Below are positions 26,502-35,425 of a stretch of 64,000 nucleotides of DNA, piece after piece; position 1 is the first letter of the stretch; each line of letters opens with the position of its first letter. A model generated the notes under the pieces. The model made no database searches. It saw nothing but the letters and a program-made list of their open reading frames with translations, and was not told the DNA's origin. Location: the NCBI RefSeq assembly GCF_023715145.1, contig NZ_JAMBNP010000001.1:1054001-1118000 (forward strand), read 5' to 3'. Source of the stretch: Paenibacillus glycanilyticus. GTDB taxonomy: Bacteria > Bacillota > Bacilli > Paenibacillales > Paenibacillaceae. Made by a program: the position numbers and the translations under genes.

Positions 26502-27449
26502 TCAGTTTTTTTCGTTCTCGTCCGGCAGCCCCAATAATCCGTATACGCCAAGAAGCGTACTGGACAACGTATCGCGGCTGACGCGAACTTCAGCCTGCAA
26601 GTGGGACTTAGCCGCAGCCTCCCGGAAAGCAGGCACGAACAGATGCGCGCTCTTGGAGATCTGCCCGCCAAGCACGATGCGATCGGGATTAAAACGGAGC
26701 AGCGAAGGGATTAAGATATCCGCCATACGCAGCCCGAATTGCTCAAACAGCAGCAACGCCTCTTTATCGCCAGCATCCGCCAAGTATGCCAAGCCTTTAA
26801 CGTCCAGATGCCCGGCATCCAGATTCAGCTGGCCGGCCAGCTGCAGCACGCCTCTGCGGGAGACATAGTCGTCTGCAATGCCCTCCCGATAAGGAACGGT
26901 ATATAACCAGCCTTCGGCCGGCACATCATGGCGGTGTTTCACCAATCGTCCGCGCTCTAGAAAGCAAGATCCCAGTCCCGTGCCGATCGTCAAGCAGACG
27001 GCTCGATCGGCCCCTTCCGCCGCTCCGCCCGGGCTTGTCTCGCCAAGACCAAACAAAGCCGCGTCATTCTCGAAAGCGATCCGAAAATGTTGCGAGAGTC
27101 TTCCGTTCGTCCGCTCATCCGCGCGCAACGCTTCCTCGAGCAGCTGTCCGACAGGCAATCCGTACAAGGAGTCAAATTTGCCTAACCCTTGAATGAGGCT
27201 GACTCCTTCTTCATAATCAAACGGTCCGGGAAAAGCAATGCCTAATCCTTCTACCACCGCATCCGGCCCAGCTTTGCGGAGAATGTCCGCGAAGACGTCC
27301 GCAAAGCGGGCTATCATTGGCCCGGCTGCAAGATCGGCCTGCGACTCATAGTGACCGGCGGTTTCTTCCGCAATGGTTCCATTTCTTAAGGCGGCCGCTT
27401 TAATCTGCGTCCCGCCCACATCAAATGCAACGATCAAAGATAATGTCAT
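26502..27449 (-). CDS. ROK-family sugar kinase
   Basis: This is a 315-aa protein with the ATP-binding phosphate loop DVGGTQIKAA (from residue 10), the sugar-binding FENDAALFG (catalytic Asp), the second phosphate motif LTIGTGLGSC and the adenosine motif RIVLGGQIS. The usual ROK zinc-binding cysteine cluster is not visible, so this is an atypical member. AGGAGG overlaps the stop codon region of the isomerase gene, so the two are probably co-transcribed. In this context it likely phosphorylates mannose (or another hexose) released by the GH38 enzymes, feeding mannose-6-phosphate isomerase. A regulatory ROK role is excluded by the lack of a DNA-binding domain. Confidence 0.87.
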   Translation of the reverse strand: MTLSLIVAFDVGGTQIKAAALRNGTIAEETAGHYESQADLAAGPMIARFADVFADILRKAGPDAVVEGLGIAFPGPFDYEEGVSLIQGLGKFDSLYGLPVGQLLEEALRADERTNGRLSQHFRIAFENDAALFGLGETSPGGAAEGADRAVCLTIGTGLGSCFLERGRLVKHRHDVPAEGWLYTVPYREGIADDYVSRRGVLQLAGQLNLDAGHLDVKGLAYLADAGDKEALLLFEQFGLRMADILIPSLLRFNPDRIVLGGQISKSAHLFVPAFREAAAKSHLQAEVRVSRDTLSSTLLGVYGLLGLPDENEKN

Positions 27450-27463
27450 TTGCGCCGCGCCTC

Positions 27464-29215
27464 CTATGCTCGGACATACGCCTTTATCGTAGCTAACGTC
27501 TTGCCCACGCTCGGTCCGCTAGGCCGAATCGTGTAGGAAGCGATGGATGCCGGTACAATAAACGTTTCCGCATAATGAACGACGAAAGGCTCGAAGGATC
27601 CGTCCGGACTTTCGATCGTCGCTTCTTCTCCTTCAATTAAATTGAGCATATGGACGCTTCCGTTCTGCGTATGCAAGACGGGTTCGGAGAACCGGTGCCG
27701 CCTCGTCTCGATAAACTCAAGCTCATGAAGCCCCGTACGCTCTTCCTGCCAGCCCTTCCCTTCCCCAATAGACTCTATGTTATTGACGCATTCCGACTCT
27801 ATCCAAGGCGTTGTTCGATCCCAGCGAATAACCTGCTCGCCATGTTCCAAATGAACCGGGCGAGGCTTGCCGTCCAGCCCAAGCCGATCCCAGTCCCATA
27901 GTTTAAAGGTAAAAATGTAAGGCGTGGCGCTGATCTCCAGTACCATGCAGCCTGCGGCCGAGCAATGCACCGTGCCTGCGGGAATGAGAAAATGGTCGTG
28001 CTTCGCTGCCGGGAACGAATTGACGTACTTCTCCGCAGGGAACGTGTACCCTCCCGCTTGCGCTTTGCGCAGATCCTCGAGCATCTCCTTGGAAGAGATG
28101 CCCTCCTGCAGCCCGAGATAAACTTGCGCTCCCGGGGAGGCGTCCAGAATGTAATAGCTTTCGTCTTGGGTGTAGGTCATTCCAAAATGCTCGCGGATAT
28201 ATTCCGTTGTCGGATGAACCTGCAGGCTTAAAGGCTGTCCGCCTATGGTATCGAGGAAGTCGAAACGGATCGGAAATTCAGCCCCGAATCGCGCGTATAC
28301 CTTCTCGCCAAGCAATCTAATAGATTGGAAGATTACCAGATTAATCGCCGGCAACTCTACTAAAGTGCTGCCATATTGAAAATACAGGCTGTTCTCCTCC
28401 GGTACGCCGTCAAACCCCCAGGCATAGGGATGCTCGCGTTTGGGCAAATCGATATGCTTCTCCAGCCATGTTCCTCCCCATACGCCGGGATCGAAATAAG
28501 GAACCAGCCGGAACGGACGGCTTGCCGCTTGGGCCAGCCCTTCAAACAGCGCCTGACGGGTAACCATCTTGGGAGAATCCTGCGCGTTCGTATCCAGATA
28601 GTAGTCGATTTCGCCGAGCCGCTTCTTCTTTAACCGGTCCGCCATGCGCCACTCGAAGAAGAACCCCCGCTTATATAAGCGCAGAATATCGTCCTCCTGA
28701 CGACCAGCGCGCCAATTGCCGAGTTCTCTCGCCCGGTAACGCTGCTGAATCTCCCAACGGGCTAGATCCGCATAGATAAACAGGTCTCCCCTGGCGATTA
28801 GCGAAGCCCCGAAGCCAATGACAAGAACGATGCCTTCCTCCAACCCATCAATGCGGCTGCGAAGAGAAGAGATCCGTTCCGAATCATAAAATTCTTCGAT
28901 CCGAAAAGGCGCCGTATAACCGAATACGCGGTCATCCGTAAGATAACGCTCTACTATATTGTCGACCGCATCAGGGGTCAACGCCGCCTCTTCTGCTTTA
29001 ACAACGGTTAAGGAATGATTAGCTCGACGGAAGCCTGCGATGACTTCCTCCTGTCGAACGCCTGGGTAACATTCCAGAACAACTACGGTTTTTCTTTTCC
29101 CAAGGCGCTCGATCGCGGCAGAAAGCTCGCCGCCAATCGCTTCATACCCGTGCCAAGCCTCGTCTTCCCATCCTCGAATCGCGATAAAGGGCTCTTTATC
29201 ATAGCTTGATAACAT
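27464..29215 (-). CDS. manA: Type I mannose-6-phosphate isomerase with N-terminal kinase-like domain
   Basis: This is a 583-aa protein, nearly twice the length of a bare isomerase. The C-terminal part (about residues 235-583) has the cupin signature of class I enzymes: PLSLQVHPTT (zinc ligands) and the AGTVHCSAAGCMVLEIS region. It converts mannose-6-phosphate to fructose-6-phosphate. The N-terminal 220 residues resemble the uridine-kinase/NTPase fold (TVVVLECYPGV, VIGFGASLIARGDLFIYAD), but without a clear P-loop GKS/T. AAGGAG lies about 13 nt before ATG 29215. Ten-base direct repeats upstream suggest control by the DeoR protein encoded next door. It leads an operon with the ROK kinase. Confidence 0.9.
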   Translation of the reverse strand: MLSSYDKEPFIAIRGWEDEAWHGYEAIGGELSAAIERLGKRKTVVVLECYPGVRQEEVIAGFRRANHSLTVVKAEEAALTPDAVDNIVERYLTDDRVFGYTAPFRIEEFYDSERISSLRSRIDGLEEGIVLVIGFGASLIARGDLFIYADLARWEIQQRYRARELGNWRAGRQEDDILRLYKRGFFFEWRMADRLKKKRLGEIDYYLDTNAQDSPKMVTRQALFEGLAQAASRPFRLVPYFDPGVWGGTWLEKHIDLPKREHPYAWGFDGVPEENSLYFQYGSTLVELPAINLVIFQSIRLLGEKVYARFGAEFPIRFDFLDTIGGQPLSLQVHPTTEYIREHFGMTYTQDESYYILDASPGAQVYLGLQEGISSKEMLEDLRKAQAGGYTFPAEKYVNSFPAAKHDHFLIPAGTVHCSAAGCMVLEISATPYIFTFKLWDWDRLGLDGKPRPVHLEHGEQVIRWDRTTPWIESECVNNIESIGEGKGWQEERTGLHELEFIETRRHRFSEPVLHTQNGSVHMLNLIEGEEATIESPDGSFEPFVVHYAETFIVPASIASYTIRPSGPSVGKTLATIKAYVRA

Positions 29216-29230
29216 ATAGATGATGCAGCT

Positions 29231-29282
29231 CCTTTGTGTTGGTTTATTATAATATAACATAAACTAACACAAACTAACACAA
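29231..29282. promoter_or_regulatory. DeoR-type operator repeats upstream of the isomerase gene
   Basis: On the plus strand two perfect 10-bp copies AAACTAACAC (29261-29280) are preceded by a weaker copy (ATATAACAT). The inverted form TTTGTGTTGGTTT lies at 29233-29245, across the ribosome site. The same motif stands before the deoR-like gene itself. An AT-rich -10-like region (TATTATAAT) is embedded between them. Confidence 0.6.
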
Positions 29283-29327
29283 CCTTTCAAAGATTATCGT
29301 GAACAAATATTCACATAGACAACCGCT

Positions 29328-30110
29328 CTAGATAATGTGAAGCTCCACCCCGCTCTCCTCAATGAGTTTTCTATTTTCTTGCGTCAAGCCCCCGTCCGTC
29401 ACGAAGACATGGATGTCCGTCAGAGCGGCAACAGGCGAGAAAAACCGTTTGCCGACTTTGGAGGAATCAAGCAGCATCACGACTTTTTCGGCAGAGCGTA
29501 TCATTATTTTTTTTACCTGCGTATCCATGAGATTCGGATCCGTAAAACCCGCTTCCGGTGTATAACCAAGTGCGGACAAGAACAAGGTGTCGGCGTGAAA
29601 GCGCGAGAAGAATTCCTCCGCCACGGGTCCGACGAACGTGCCGGATATGTCCCTGAACATGCCTCCGCAGCTAATCATCATGCGCTTATCGCTTGCATAT
29701 GGACGAAAACGGCTAATGGTATCGATCCCGTTGGTCAAGATCGTCAACTCCTCCAGATGGGTCAACTGCTCTGCCATTCTCGATACCGTAGTACCGTTCT
29801 CAAGCACGATGGTATCTCCGCTCCGAACAAACATCCGTGCGGCATAGGCGGCCAGCCGGTCCTTGATATCTTGGTTGACGGCCTGCTTGTCTGCCATCTC
29901 CGGCTCGTCCTGGCCCGTTTCCTGCTTTTGTGTTTCGTAGACCGCTCCCCCATGGGAACGACGTATACGGTTTTCTTGCTCCAAAGCATTCAAATCGCGG
30001 CGAATCGTCATCTCCGAGACACCAAAGCGGTCACTCATCTCCTTTAATGTAGCAGCGCCCTTGTCGGCCAGATAGGCAAGTAACGCTTGTTTTCTTTGTA
30101 ATGGCAGCAT
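29328..30110 (-). CDS. DeoR/GlpR-family sugar-responsive repressor
   Basis: This is a 260-aa protein. The N-terminal winged helix (residues 1-58; 'ATLKEMSDRFGVSEMTIRRDLNALEQENRIRRSHGGA') carries the classic DeoR signature. The C-terminal DeoRC sugar-phosphate-binding domain (about 80-240) has TIVLENGTTV and ILTNG. CGAGGTG precedes the ATG. Direct repeats with the same 10-bp spacing lie upstream of both this gene and the downstream isomerase gene, so autoregulation and control of the manA-ROK-GH38 operon are likely. The inducer is probably a mannose or fructose phosphate (inference). Confidence 0.92.
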   Translation of the reverse strand: MLPLQRKQALLAYLADKGAATLKEMSDRFGVSEMTIRRDLNALEQENRIRRSHGGAVYETQKQETGQDEPEMADKQAVNQDIKDRLAAYAARMFVRSGDTIVLENGTTVSRMAEQLTHLEELTILTNGIDTISRFRPYASDKRMMISCGGMFRDISGTFVGPVAEEFFSRFHADTLFLSALGYTPEAGFTDPNLMDTQVKKIMIRSAEKVVMLLDSSKVGKRFFSPVAALTDIHVFVTDGGLTQENRKLIEESGVELHII

Positions 30111-30139
30111 AACGACACCTCGTCTAGTTTTTTCTTATT

Positions 30140-30161
30140 CTAACACAAATGAACACAAACT
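30140..30161. promoter_or_regulatory. DeoR-type operator repeats upstream of the deoR-like gene
   Basis: Two 10-bp direct repeats, TAACACAAAT and GAACACAAAC, share the core AACACAAA with the repeats at 29261-29282. They lie 30-50 bp before the start codon. Confidence 0.55.
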
Positions 30162-30237
30162 GTATGGGTGTTGTTAGCAGAATAGTTGACGAGGGCGCAT
30201 TGAGATTGTACGCAGGCGCTGCCGCAAAACAGAATAA

Positions 30238-30269
30238 AATTGGGGCTAAGGTTTCCCCTAGCCCCAATA
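30238..30269 (-). terminator. Terminator of the secreted GH38 gene
   Basis: The stem ATTGGGGCTA / TAGCCCCAAT has a 10-nt loop and is followed by a T-rich stretch on the minus strand, 15 bp behind the stop codon. Confidence 0.8.
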
Positions 30270-30283
30270 ATGACGTTATTCAT

Positions 30284-33200
30284 CTACTCCACTACTATCT
30301 CCGATAGGCCAACGTTGGCTCCCGTACCGCCTTTCACTTCGAATCTTACCCAAGTAACCGTTTTGGCTGGAAAATCCACTTCTTTAGCGGATCCGTCCGT
30401 CGGAATGCCGTCGACCTCAACTTCACTGCCGTCACTAAACAGCAGTGTGCCGGCGTTCGCATTATCCTGCAGATTCGTACGGTCATACAACGTCATTTTG
30501 CTAATCGTCATGTTTTCACTCCAAGTTAACTGAATCCAAGGATTTAATTCCCCCGCGGAAGCCCACTCCCCGGTTCCTTGAACAGCAATAATACCGTCGG
30601 CGGCTTTTGCCGCGCCGTAATCCGGATTATATTCGGAAGAAGCGGTCACGACAGCAGTCTTTGCCGGATCCGCCGTTTCAAACGCTTCTATTTCCGACAA
30701 ACCGACGTGTGAGCCGGTGCCTCCCGTAACTTCGAAGCTCATCCAAGTGAATGCTTTTTCAGGAAAAGTAATCACTTTACCCGAGCCGTCAGCCGGAATG
30801 TCCGATACCTCCAGCGAGGAGCCGTCGCTGAATCGCAGTAGGCCCTTATTCGCATTATCCGCTAGGTTCATGCGGTCATAGAGAATAACCTGCCGGACCT
30901 TCTTTGCTTCGTTCCATTCTAATTTCACCCATGGGTTCAACTCTGCGTTGGATGCCCACTCTCCAGAACCATGAATGCCGGATACGCCGTCGTTGACCTT
31001 TGCTGCCCCGTAATCCGCATGGTACGCCGACGATGCGGTAACGGATGCCAGGCGGGCAATGTTGCCGTCCGGAACTACCCATTCCGGAGTCGTGACTTTC
31101 AAAGTATTAGAGGACAGGGATAAATTCCCCTTATCGTCGTAGGCTTTGACGGTATACTCATAGGAATGCTCGCTGCTCGCGTCGGTATCCAGATAGCTAC
31201 TGAACATAGGCCCCAAATCCTTAATTTCCGAACCGTTACGGTAAACTTTATACCCCTTAACGCGAACATTATCCTTGGAGCGTACCCAGGCTAACGTCAC
31301 TCTGGTACCAAATAACGCTTCTCCTTGAAGCGCGCCCGGTTGGGTCGGCGGCTGTTGATCGCCAATCTTTCCTGCGGCCGCTTGAGCTGCATTTGAGAAA
31401 GCTCCCTTCTCTCCGGGGTTCACGGCGCGAATCTTATAGAAATATTTCCCTTTAGTTACTTGAGCATCAAAAAAATGCGTATCGCTTACCGAACCGATGT
31501 AGTTGCCTTTTCCGGGTATAAAGGATGGTTCCTTACCGCGAAATACCTCATAGTAAGACAAATTCAAATCCGGAACGGAATTCCAAATGATCTGAGTGCC
31601 ATATGCATCGGTGACCGCTTTGACACCCGTTATCTTGCGGGGCTGCTCTCCTCGCTTGATCCGAATCGTCTTCCATCCGTGCCCTTGGATCGTAAAGGAA
31701 ATGGTCGAATCTTTGATAGGAATCGCTTCCTTGTCATTTTCCACAAGATCGGTCTCAGTGGCCGACACCGGCTCTAATAAGCTCAAGTCCACTTTTACCT
31801 TGGTATTCTCGCCTAACGTTTCATTAAATCGCAGGATAATGCCTTCCCCGTTCGACTCGGCGAGCTTTGCCGTCGTCAACACGACATTATCTTTGTCAAT
31901 GTTGATAAAGCCTGCTTTTTTGCCGCTTAATGCCCTTTTGCGTTGAGCCTGCTGAATAACCGTCGAACGAAGGGGACTGGACGCCTCCATGCCGAATTTA
32001 TCGGCCCTGCCGGATTTCCAATCGCCGCCTCCGTGAGAGGTCAGCGAATATTTGAACGTGACCGGGCCAGGCTGCGTTTTTTGGAAATTCGTATGCCATT
32101 TATTATTGAACACAAAGCTGTAGATCCAAGGTTTTTCCGTATTGTAATCCCAATCGCCGATCGCTGAACGGCGTTCGCCGTATTCTACGATGGGGTTCGA
32201 CACAGGAGATAGCGTAATGCCGTAGCCCTGACCATCTGAAGCGTCAATCCATCGGTTAACCGTGTAATAAGCCGTGCTCGAGGAATAGAACTGTTCATTG
32301 TCCGGATTATTGATATCCTTATCCACATGAGGCCGCACGTGCCCTGTCGGCATCTCGTGCCGCAAAGTAAAATCCGGTACCTGAAGAGGGAAGGTGAAGA
32401 AGCCTTCTTCATCCTTCTGCGCAAGAGACGGAGCATCGCTCTTCACAACCTGGTTAACAATATCGATGCGAGGGAGGCCTTCGTACAGGATGACGCTGCG
32501 CTTCATTCCGTCGACTCCCTTAGTCCCTCCGTCAGCCGTTACCATTCCCATGACAGGACCGGCTGTTCCAGCCATTTGCGCTTCTTCGACCGTATCCTCG
32601 CTGAATGCTTCCGGCCCCATTTTCCGGGTTGTATAATAAACGAATTCGTTCAACCGGTGCTTTGATGCGGAATCTACCATCTCGCGTTTTCCGTTCTTTT
32701 TGTCAACAATGCTGATAATAGCGCCTGTCTTGTCAAAAACCACCTTGTAATATTCATTCTCCAAGGTATCCTTTGTTGCTTTCAGCTTCGAGGAATATTC
32801 ACGGTCTTGCTTCGTTTCACGCACGCCAAAAACCTTATAGCCTAAGCCCGGAACATCGGAAGCCGCAAATAATACCGTCCCGTCTTCAAGGATCTGGTGC
32901 TTAACCGGTTTACCGGTGTCGGTATCGACGATTTCAAAGTGAACGGGCAGCTTTTCTCTATTCACTCGGACGATGTCGGTGCGTTTCCAAGAGAGCGTGT
33001 TATAGACGGCAATGCTTTTACCGTCTGTAGGAATCTGCGAGCTGAGGGAATCCATCGAATCGGATAGAATCCGATCAGCCGTCATATTGCTGGCGATAGC
33101 GGTATTTCTTTTCCATTTCCATAGATCGTCTGCCTGCGGAGAGGCATTTCCCCACGTATGCTCGTCGTAGAGGATCATGTTATTGTACGCGCCGAGCAGA

Positions 33201-34615
33201 TCCTCATAGGGGTATGTCGTGCCTGGAGCCGTAACGTTTGCCATAGTGGCAAGAAATTCCGCAGCCGGCAGCTTGTCGTGATTTTCCTTATTAATAGCCG
33301 TCTCATTTGAAGTAGAGGATACGCCATAATTCCACCAACTCTCGATATTGCCTTTGTAGGTCGGAATCTGATCGCCATAGGTGCTGTCGACGTAAGAGAA
33401 GAAATCCTCCACTGTCGAGGAGATAAATTTAGGAAAAGCATATTCCCGGCCCTTGCTGTCCTTGCGGGCATTGAGTTTGCGAATGTTTTCCTTCACGGTC
33501 GTTGTTATGCCGTTGTTATCATACGGCGTTGTGAAATCGGCGATTGCGGCGTCATAAGGATAGGTGCTTGCAGGGTACTCGAGCAGCTTGTCCGTTACAG
33601 TCTGGATGACCTCGTTGCTGTCAGGATTTTTGAAATCCATCTCATCCGTGCTGTAATGTCCATAGTTATAGGCCAGAAGCTTATTTTCCGCGTTCTGTCC
33701 CTGATAGTAGAACAGTTTGGGGTACGGGTGCAGAGGGTCCGGATTCTGCCTCATCATGGCGTATTTCACGCCAGCTTCCACCATGACATCGACGGCGGAC
33801 CAGGAAAAGCCGGGTTCGTCGGACATATACATAACTTTGTTTGACGGTATACCGAGTTTGTCATTCAAATATCGCTGCGAAAAGTAGGGGATTCGCGCCA
33901 GTTCTTCCGTTCCCATATTGGCATAAACCTCATTGACATAGCTTGCCGGGTATGTGATAGTCCCCTCGCGCAGATGTTCTTTGAGCTGCTCGATCCATTC
34001 GGCGTCCCGATGGTTCCAAGCCGATTCGTAGAGCATGTATGAAGCCTCTACCGGGTACTTGAACTGATCCCGTTTCTTCCAGTCCCGAGTCGCTTCAATG
34101 GCTGAGAATGCATCATCGAGATATCCCGGGAACGTCTTTTCGTTCAATGTTTCCTGGTAATCGGTGTAGCCGATGTCCGTGTGCATGTCATGGGCGACGT
34201 ACACCTTCCAATGAGGGATTTTCTTCTGTTCCCTCGTTTCGGAGACAAGCGGGGCTCCGTTACATGCGGGATTGTCATAAATTTCGAAGGTTACAGAGTC
34301 TCCGTCTTGATGTAATTCCAGCACGTCCACGGTTTTGCTGTTGCTGCCGTTTTCAAGCTTGCCAAGGGATTGTACGTAGGCATCTTCCCCCGCGACCTTG
34401 ATTTTTGCCCAGGCATCGAAGGAAGCTCCTGGGTTTTGAATCGTCAATTCCGTCTCCGACTTTAACTTCCCTTGATCATCCTTAACCATCCATGGTGTTT
34501 GAGCCACTTCATTGATTACGGGCAAAGAAGGAGCAGCAGTAGCAGACAACGGAGCTGTATTACCGGTTCCCAACAACAAAGTAAGCGCTGTCAATATGAC
34601 GATGCGGCGTTTCAT
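30284..34615 (-). CDS. Secreted multidomain GH38 alpha-mannosidase
   Basis: This is a 1443-aa extracellular enzyme. It has a signal peptide (residues 1-28), an N-terminal beta domain (30-130), and a GH38 catalytic part with MHTDIGYTDY (His145, Asp147 zinc ligands), MSDEPGFSW (Asp266, nucleophile position) and DEHTWGNASP, followed by the GH38 beta domains to about 1025. Two fibronectin type III domains (about 1030-1120 and 1125-1210) follow. Two tandem discoidin-like repeats of about 110 residues close the protein; each begins with 'VTASS.Y..DYGAAK' and ends with 'GLSEI'. GGAGG precedes the ATG. No SLH or LPXTG anchor is seen, so it is probably released or bound to its substrate by the C-terminal domains. 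It would start mannoside breakdown outside the cell. Confidence 0.92.
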   Translation of the reverse strand: MKRRIVILTALTLLLGTGNTAPLSATAAPSLPVINEVAQTPWMVKDDQGKLKSETELTIQNPGASFDAWAKIKVAGEDAYVQSLGKLENGSNSKTVDVLELHQDGDSVTFEIYDNPACNGAPLVSETREQKKIPHWKVYVAHDMHTDIGYTDYQETLNEKTFPGYLDDAFSAIEATRDWKKRDQFKYPVEASYMLYESAWNHRDAEWIEQLKEHLREGTITYPASYVNEVYANMGTEELARIPYFSQRYLNDKLGIPSNKVMYMSDEPGFSWSAVDVMVEAGVKYAMMRQNPDPLHPYPKLFYYQGQNAENKLLAYNYGHYSTDEMDFKNPDSNEVIQTVTDKLLEYPASTYPYDAAIADFTTPYDNNGITTTVKENIRKLNARKDSKGREYAFPKFISSTVEDFFSYVDSTYGDQIPTYKGNIESWWNYGVSSTSNETAINKENHDKLPAAEFLATMANVTAPGTTYPYEDLLGAYNNMILYDEHTWGNASPQADDLWKWKRNTAIASNMTADRILSDSMDSLSSQIPTDGKSIAVYNTLSWKRTDIVRVNREKLPVHFEIVDTDTGKPVKHQILEDGTVLFAASDVPGLGYKVFGVRETKQDREYSSKLKATKDTLENEYYKVVFDKTGAIISIVDKKNGKREMVDSASKHRLNEFVYYTTRKMGPEAFSEDTVEEAQMAGTAGPVMGMVTADGGTKGVDGMKRSVILYEGLPRIDIVNQVVKSDAPSLAQKDEEGFFTFPLQVPDFTLRHEMPTGHVRPHVDKDINNPDNEQFYSSSTAYYTVNRWIDASDGQGYGITLSPVSNPIVEYGERRSAIGDWDYNTEKPWIYSFVFNNKWHTNFQKTQPGPVTFKYSLTSHGGGDWKSGRADKFGMEASSPLRSTVIQQAQRKRALSGKKAGFINIDKDNVVLTTAKLAESNGEGIILRFNETLGENTKVKVDLSLLEPVSATETDLVENDKEAIPIKDSTISFTIQGHGWKTIRIKRGEQPRKITGVKAVTDAYGTQIIWNSVPDLNLSYYEVFRGKEPSFIPGKGNYIGSVSDTHFFDAQVTKGKYFYKIRAVNPGEKGAFSNAAQAAAGKIGDQQPPTQPGALQGEALFGTRVTLAWVRSKDNVRVKGYKVYRNGSEIKDLGPMFSSYLDTDASSEHSYEYTVKAYDDKGNLSLSSNTLKVTTPEWVVPDGNIARLASVTASSAYHADYGAAKVNDGVSGIHGSGEWASNAELNPWVKLEWNEAKKVRQVILYDRMNLADNANKGLLRFSDGSSLEVSDIPADGSGKVITFPEKAFTWMSFEVTGGTGSHVGLSEIEAFETADPAKTAVVTASSEYNPDYGAAKAADGIIAVQGTGEWASAGELNPWIQLTWSENMTISKMTLYDRTNLQDNANAGTLLFSDGSEVEVDGIPTDGSAKEVDFPAKTVTWVRFEVKGGTGANVGLSEIVVE

Positions 34616-34860
34616 AAAAAACCTCCAATTCGGGATTATGAATACAGCCTTATCGTATATCGTGAAATCGTCACCACACTATCTCAGATTCTTACGATGC
34701 ATATCGATTTCTTTTGAACTTGTGGCCTCGTTTCAGCTTCGCGCACGACCTTTATGTTATATATTACCAAGCCATTACGACTTTTCGAGAATATCCTAGT
34801 ATTATATTATATATTAATAGATATTTTATAAATAAAATTATAAATGGAGTTGAATTACCA

Positions 34861-35355
34861 TTGAATAACCAGCAACAAACAGAGAAAGACCGCGTCGCCA
34901 TTTTTCATCGGAGCTCGGATATCGAGTGGCTCTACCAGACCCATATTCCAGGTGAACGAACAACGATTCGCGTATCGGGAGAGGATACGAATGGCGCGTA
35001 TGCGATTGTGGATGCCATTATCTATGCTACGGATGGCGACGTAAACGGACCTCCTATTCATATCCACCAGCGCACGGACGAAATTTTCCGCATCCTTGAA
35101 GGCACCGCGCATATTTATTTGGAGGGGGAAGAGTTTGATGCCGTAGCAGGCGATGTCGTTGTCATTCCGAAAGGCAAAGCGCATACTTTCGCCAATTTCA
35201 GCGATACTCCGCTGCATATGCAGGCGACCTTCATCCCTGCTGGAGAAGAACAATCGTTTAAAGAAGTTATCGGCAAAACGCCTGAAGAAATCATCGAGCT
35301 GTCCAAAACCAAATATCATGTCATCATATCCGGTCCGCCGCTTCAAAAGAAATAA
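34861..35355 (+). CDS. Cupin-domain protein
   Basis: This is a 164-aa single cupin. The first metal motif is HIHQRTDEIFRILEG, in which both His and Glu are kept, and the second is GDVVVIPKGKAHTFAN. The fold suits a small dioxygenase, isomerase or sugar-binding role; the sequence does not decide which. I chose a TTG start at 34861 because GGAG lies 11 nt upstream and the reading frame has no nearer ATG; the frame stays open upstream without a site. It is divergent from the secreted GH38 gene. Confidence 0.78.
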   Translation: MNNQQQTEKDRVAIFHRSSDIEWLYQTHIPGERTTIRVSGEDTNGAYAIVDAIIYATDGDVNGPPIHIHQRTDEIFRILEGTAHIYLEGEEFDAVAGDVVVIPKGKAHTFANFSDTPLHMQATFIPAGEEQSFKEVIGKTPEEIIELSKTKYHVIISGPPLQKK

Positions 35356-35380
35356 AACATCAGAAATTCTCTAAATAAAA

Positions 35381-35408
35381 AAGAGCACTGTGTCAACACA
35401 GTGCTCTT
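35381..35408. terminator. Bidirectional terminator between the cupin and cysN genes
   Basis: A perfect 12-bp stem (AAGAGCACTGTG / CACAGTGCTCTT) has a 4-nt loop and A/T runs on both sides. Confidence 0.92.
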
Positions 35409-35425
35409 AAAAAATTGATAAAGTT

